From NCBI GenBank assembly GCA_004134985.1, contig REGQ01000007.1, positions 1-64,000 on the forward strand: a DNA stretch of 64,000 bases. Direction: 5' to 3'. Of this stretch, positions 61,184 to 64,000 are shown one piece after another. The notes beneath the pieces were generated by a model. That model did no database searches, was not told where the DNA came from, and saw only the letters and a list, made by a program, of their open reading frames with translations. The DNA is from Paenibacillaceae bacterium. GTDB taxonomy: Bacteria > Bacillota > Bacilli > Paenibacillales > Paenibacillaceae. The first letter of the stretch is position 1. Each line of letters opens with the position of its first letter. The translations under genes were made by a program, and so were the position numbers.

Positions 61184-61921
61184 GCGGCTGATTATCGTGC
61201 ATCCGGCACAGCGCTGAAGTATGCCCCTGTTGGGGATGCGGCGCTGACTGTGCAGTTTGAAAATGTGATTTCACTTGAGGTCAACCGTGCCGTACAGTCA
61301 TTTGCGGCTGTAATCGAGCGTCAACATCTAACGGGAGTTTCGCAGCTTATCATCGCCTTCAACAGCTTGGCCGTCTGTTATGATCCATTGAAAATCAGTT
61401 ACAGCGAACTGGTTCACACGCTGCAAAGTCTGGAATCAAGCGAGTTTGCGATTCCATCGCTGCAAGGCCGAACGCTGCATGTTCCGGTCGTATTTGGCGA
61501 TGAATTCGGGCCTGATCTGAATGATGTGGCGCGCCAGAGCGGTCTCAGTCCCGAAGACGTGGTGCAGCGGATGACCTCGCGCAGCTATTACGTGTATATG
61601 GTCGGTTTCATCGACGGCTTGCCTTATTGCGGGGATCTGGACGAGCCATTGAGACTGCCAAGACGACCCAACCCCCGTATTAAGGTTAGCAAAGGCTCTG
61701 TAGCGATATCAGGCGGCCAGACGACCGTTTATACGGTAGACACCCCTGGCGGATGGCATTTGCTTGGCTGGACGCCGATGAAGTTATTCGATGCTGCTCT
61801 ATCGCAGCCCTGCGCACTTGCAGCTGGCGATGAAGTGCGGTATATCTCTATAACAGAAGAAGAGTCGAAGCACTGGGACGAGCACAGGCAGAGGGAGTGG
61901 GATCGCCAATGGAATGGGTGA
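61184..61921 (+). CDS. pxpB: 5-oxoprolinase subunit B (KipI-like), start codon lost
   Basis: A protein of about 245 residues of the PxpB/KipI family. The N-terminal motif KYAPVGDAALTVQFE is required but lies upstream of the first canonical in-frame start (GTG 61250). A strong AAAGGAGG (61168-61175) points to a start 8 bases on, at 61184, where the in-frame codon is GCG. One change (GTG to GCG) would explain it. Later blocks are YDPLKISYSELVHTL, YVYMVGFIDGLPYCGDL and GSVAISGGQTTVYTVDTPGG, all family-typical. It acts with PxpC, and usually PxpA, to open 5-oxoproline. It overlaps pxpC by 13 bases. As written, it may be poorly translated. Confidence 0.85.
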   Translation, partial: AADYRASGTALKYAPVGDAALTVQFENVISLEVNRAVQSFAAVIERQHLTGVSQLIIAFNSLAVCYDPLKISYSELVHTLQSLESSEFAIPSLQGRTLHVPVVFGDEFGPDLNDVARQSGLSPEDVVQRMTSRSYYVYMVGFIDGLPYCGDLDEPLRLPRRPNPRIKVSKGSVAISGGQTTVYTVDTPGGWHLLGWTPMKLFDAALSQPCALAAGDEVRYISITEEESKHWDEHRQREWDRQWNG

Positions 61922-62877
61922 CCGTAATAAAGCCGGGCTTCTTCACGACTGTCCAGGATTTGGGACGGCGCCATCTGCTTAGAAATGGCGTATCCGCATC
62001 AGGAGCGATGGACCCGCTATCGCTGCGCCTTGGCAACCTGCTCGTAGGCAATGAAGAAGGCGCAGCGGCGCTGGAAGTTACGATGGCCGGCCCTAAATTG
62101 CGGTTTTCAGCCGCAGGGGCGATTGCCATAACAGGCGGCGATCTCTCGCCCGCTATTAATGGCAGAGCAGTGCCGATGTGGCAATCCCTCGCTGTCCGGC
62201 CGGCGGATGAGCTTACCTTCGGTGCCTGTCGCAATGGTTGCCGATCTTACCTATGCCTTGCCGGCGGAGTGGAGGTGCCTGAAGCGATGGGCAGTCGCTC
62301 GACTTTTCAGCGCGGCGGCTATGGGGGAATGAATGGACGCGCGCTGATGTCCGGCGATCAGCTCCCGGTCGGGGTGGCCCGTTACCCGATTCAAGACGTT
62401 GCAGGACGGCGGCTGCCGCCCGAATCGATTCCTGATTACCGGGGAGAGCGCGATATTCGATTTATTTTGGGGCCGCAGGATGACGCCTTTACAAGCGAGT
62501 CTGTGGAATGCTTCCTGTCGGAGCCATATCTCGTCACGAATGATTCAGACCGCATGGGTTACCGGCTGCAGGGTGCCCCGCTGCAGCATGTTGGCGGAGC
62601 GGACATTATTTCTGATTATATTGCGGTCGGCTCTATTCAGGTACCGGCCGCAGGGCAGCCGATTGTATTGATGGCTGACTGTCAGGTTACCGGGGGCTAT
62701 ACGAAAATCGGTGTTATTATTAGCGCGGATCTTGGTTACACCGCCCAGAGAAAGCCGGGCGACCGGCTGCGTTTTCACGCAGTAGATGTGGCTTATGCCC
62801 ACGAGCAATTCAAGAAACAAGAGGCGATAATTGCAAATCTTCTCAGGGTCAACCGGATGCTGGCCTTTAAATATTGA
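61909..62877 (+). CDS. pxpC: 5-oxoprolinase subunit C (KipA-like)
   Basis: A 322-residue partner of PxpB. Family patterns are PGFFTTVQDLGRRHLLRNGV near the N-terminus, GAMDPLSLRLGNLLVGNEEG, and the C-terminal IVLMADCQVTGGYTKIGVI. ATG 61909 is chosen for its AGGGAG site and the overlap with pxpB; four extra residues upstream are possible. With PxpA the complex uses ATP to turn 5-oxoproline to glutamate. No pxpA gene is seen next to the pair in this window. Confidence 0.93.
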   Translation: MEWVTVIKPGFFTTVQDLGRRHLLRNGVSASGAMDPLSLRLGNLLVGNEEGAAALEVTMAGPKLRFSAAGAIAITGGDLSPAINGRAVPMWQSLAVRPADELTFGACRNGCRSYLCLAGGVEVPEAMGSRSTFQRGGYGGMNGRALMSGDQLPVGVARYPIQDVAGRRLPPESIPDYRGERDIRFILGPQDDAFTSESVECFLSEPYLVTNDSDRMGYRLQGAPLQHVGGADIISDYIAVGSIQVPAAGQPIVLMADCQVTGGYTKIGVIISADLGYTAQRKPGDRLRFHAVDVAYAHEQFKKQEAIIANLLRVNRMLAFKY

Positions 62878-62981
62878 GAGGCGTTGCAAATTATTTTTCG
62901 AAATTGGGTTGCTATTGTTATTTTATTTTGTTACTATACTTAAGTAATTAAATATAATAACTTCTTGGGAGGCATAATTTC

Positions 62982-63608
62982 ATGTCGCAAGTACTGTTCA
63001 TTAAAGCAAATAATCGCCCTGTAGATCAATCGGTAACGGTTAAGCTCTACGAGCAATTTTTAAAGACATATAAGGAAAACAATCCGAATGATCTTGTCAC
63101 TGAATTGAACCTGTTCGAAGCGGATCTGCCTTATTACGATAATGACACGCTTAACGGACTGTTTAAGCTTGGCAAAGGCATTGAAGCGACGTCTGAAGAG
63201 CAAAAAGCGGCAGATCTGGCGAACACGTATCTTGATCAATTTCTTGGCGCAGACAAAGTGGTCTTTGCTTTCCCGCTGTGGAACTTTACGATTCCGGCGC
63301 AGTTGCTCACTTATTTGTTCTATCTTAACCAGGCTGGCAAGACCTTTAAATACACCGAGCAAGGGCCGGTAGGGCTGGTGGGAGACAAAAAAATCGTGCT
63401 GCTGCAGGCGCGTGGCGGAAGCTACTCCGAAGGACCGATGGTAGGTCTGGAAATGTCGCTTAATTACGTGAAGAACACGCTCGCTTTCTGGGGTGTGCAA
63501 AATCCTGAAGTTGTTGTTATAGAAGGACATAACCAATTCCCTGATCGTGCGGCAACGATCGTGGAAGAAGGATTGAACAAAGCAGCAGAACTTGCTGCAA
63601 CATTCTAA
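62982..63608 (+). CDS. azoR: FMN-dependent NADH-azoreductase
   Basis: A 208-residue flavodoxin-fold enzyme of the AzoR group. Typical blocks are VLFIKANNRPVDQSVTVKLY, DKVVFAFPLWNFTIPAQLL (the FMN loop has PLWNF) and VLLQARGGSYSEGP. Start ATG 62982 follows TGGGAGG. Such enzymes reduce quinones and azo dyes with NADH and protect from quinone stress; the dioxygenase/DoxX genes at 13.5 kb suggest a similar theme, though there is no direct link. It is a single-gene unit ending at a terminator. Confidence 0.94.
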   Translation: MSQVLFIKANNRPVDQSVTVKLYEQFLKTYKENNPNDLVTELNLFEADLPYYDNDTLNGLFKLGKGIEATSEEQKAADLANTYLDQFLGADKVVFAFPLWNFTIPAQLLTYLFYLNQAGKTFKYTEQGPVGLVGDKKIVLLQARGGSYSEGPMVGLEMSLNYVKNTLAFWGVQNPEVVVIEGHNQFPDRAATIVEEGLNKAAELAATF

Positions 63609-63625
63609 TAGCTGCCCGAAGAAAG

Positions 63626-63656
63626 CCGAATCGTCATTGCGACGGTTCGGTTTTTT
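63626..63656 (+). terminator. terminator after azoR
   Basis: CCGAATCGTC and GACGGTTCGG pair (one G-T pair) around a 5-base loop, followed by six T residues. Confidence 0.9.
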
Positions 63657-63729
63657 GTATGAAAGCGGCAAATGATGTGTTATGGACAAATTTCTTCTGA
63701 GGAACTTTTAAGAATATGGACGCTTTTCG

Positions 63730-63738
63730 TGCTATAAT
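63730..63738 (+). promoter_or_regulatory. extended -10 promoter of the last gene
   Basis: TGCTATAAT (TG-N-TATAAT) lies about 48 bases before the ATG at 63786. No good -35 is seen 17 bases upstream, as often with extended -10 promoters. Confidence 0.6.
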
Positions 63739-63785
63739 GAGAGAAGTGATTAATAAATACATTGACTAGGAAGGTTGACTGTAGA

Positions 63786-64000
63786 ATGCCAGTTTTTCAG
63801 GATTGGAATCAGAAAGTAAAGAAGACGTTTAATGCGACAAGCAATGAAGTCGTGCTGACGGTCACGGAAGCGGGAAATGCGTTAGGTATTTCCAAAGATC
63901 AGATGAAGGTTTACGTAGAAAAAAACCAATTGACCAAAGTTCCAATTATGAGAAGCGTTCACAGGTATTTGTTATTGAAAAGTGAAATTGATGAAATTTT
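63786..64000 (+). CDS. helix-turn-helix-like protein, cut by window end
   Basis: The first 71 codons of an open frame: MPVFQDWNQKVKKTF, then EVVLTVTEAGNALGISKDQM and a final KSEIDEI. The TEAGNALGISKDQMKVYVEK stretch looks like a MerR/excisionase-type helix-turn-helix that reads DNA or acts as an adaptor. The start follows AGGAAGG by about 10 bases. The 3' end is outside the window, so the family is uncertain. Confidence 0.7.
   Translation, partial: MPVFQDWNQKVKKTFNATSNEVVLTVTEAGNALGISKDQMKVYVEKNQLTKVPIMRSVHRYLLLKSEIDEI

Overview
The window looks like a chromosomal segment of a Paenibacillus-type Firmicute (Paenibacillaceae). Supporting signs are strong AGGAGG-type ribosome binding sites, several YesM/YesN-type two-component systems next to LplA/B/C-type sugar transporters, S-layer homology (SLH) domains, GTG and TTG starts, a yjlC-ndh operon with a Rex-like site, and a T-box leader. 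No rRNA, tRNA, integrase, transposase or true CRISPR array was seen, so this reads as core/accessory metabolic DNA rather than a mobile island.

Layout. 1-4.1 kb: repeat-rich leader DNA, a ywqG-like (DUF1963) gene broken by a one-base frameshift, a small membrane protein, and an OmpR/BaeS-type two-component pair. 4.2-9.8 kb, minus strand: a LacI regulator, a MalEFG-type sugar ABC transporter and a Gfo/Idh/MocA oxidoreductase, with LacI-type operators in front of both the regulator and the transporter. 9.8-10.6 kb: non-coding, with a degenerate array of palindromes spaced about 50 bp apart. 10.6-14.8 kb: an ECF sigma / DUF4179 anti-sigma pair, a cupin XRE regulator, a DoxX protein and an extradiol dioxygenase, the last preceded by a 64-bp tandem repeat. 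14.8-15.4 kb: a second, cleaner 51-bp-period palindrome array and a dispersed repeat. 15.5-18.9 kb: a YtrA-like GntR regulator, a membrane permease, an unknown anchored exoprotein and an ABC ATPase, with one 20-bp palindromic operator in front of both the regulator and the permease. 19.2-27.5 kb: a YesMN pair, an LplA/B/C-type transporter and an alpha/alpha-barrel glycosidase-like protein. 27.6-30.4 kb: a remnant of a DUF418 gene and a second OmpR-type two-component pair.

30.7-48.8 kb is the most notable block, a probable polysaccharide-utilisation locus. A YesMN pair (minus strand) stands opposite a 1542-residue secreted, SLH-anchored GH16 glycosidase carrying a discoidin domain and cadherin-like repeats. 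Downstream lie a first binding lipoprotein, a parallel beta-helix protein without signal peptide, two permeases, a second binding lipoprotein and a SASA-type carbohydrate esterase. A paralogue of the beta-helix protein lies at the other end. An exact 18-bp direct repeat with 20-bp period lies in the divergent promoter region and is a good candidate for the AraC-type regulator's site. The likely scheme is surface cleavage, oligosaccharide import, then cytoplasmic de-acetylation and trimming.

49.2-64 kb: a second ECF sigma / anti-sigma pair, an ABC exporter fused to a cyclic-nucleotide-binding domain, a GH36 alpha-galactosidase with a divergent AraC regulator, a chorismate mutase/DAHP synthase behind a T-box leader (candidate specifier UAC, Tyr), a CPBP protease with an odd start, a SpeE-like methyltransferase, yjlC-ndh with a Rex-like site, pxpBC (5-oxoprolinase subunits; pxpB has lost its canonical start codon), an azoreductase, and a helix-turn-helix-like gene cut by the window end.
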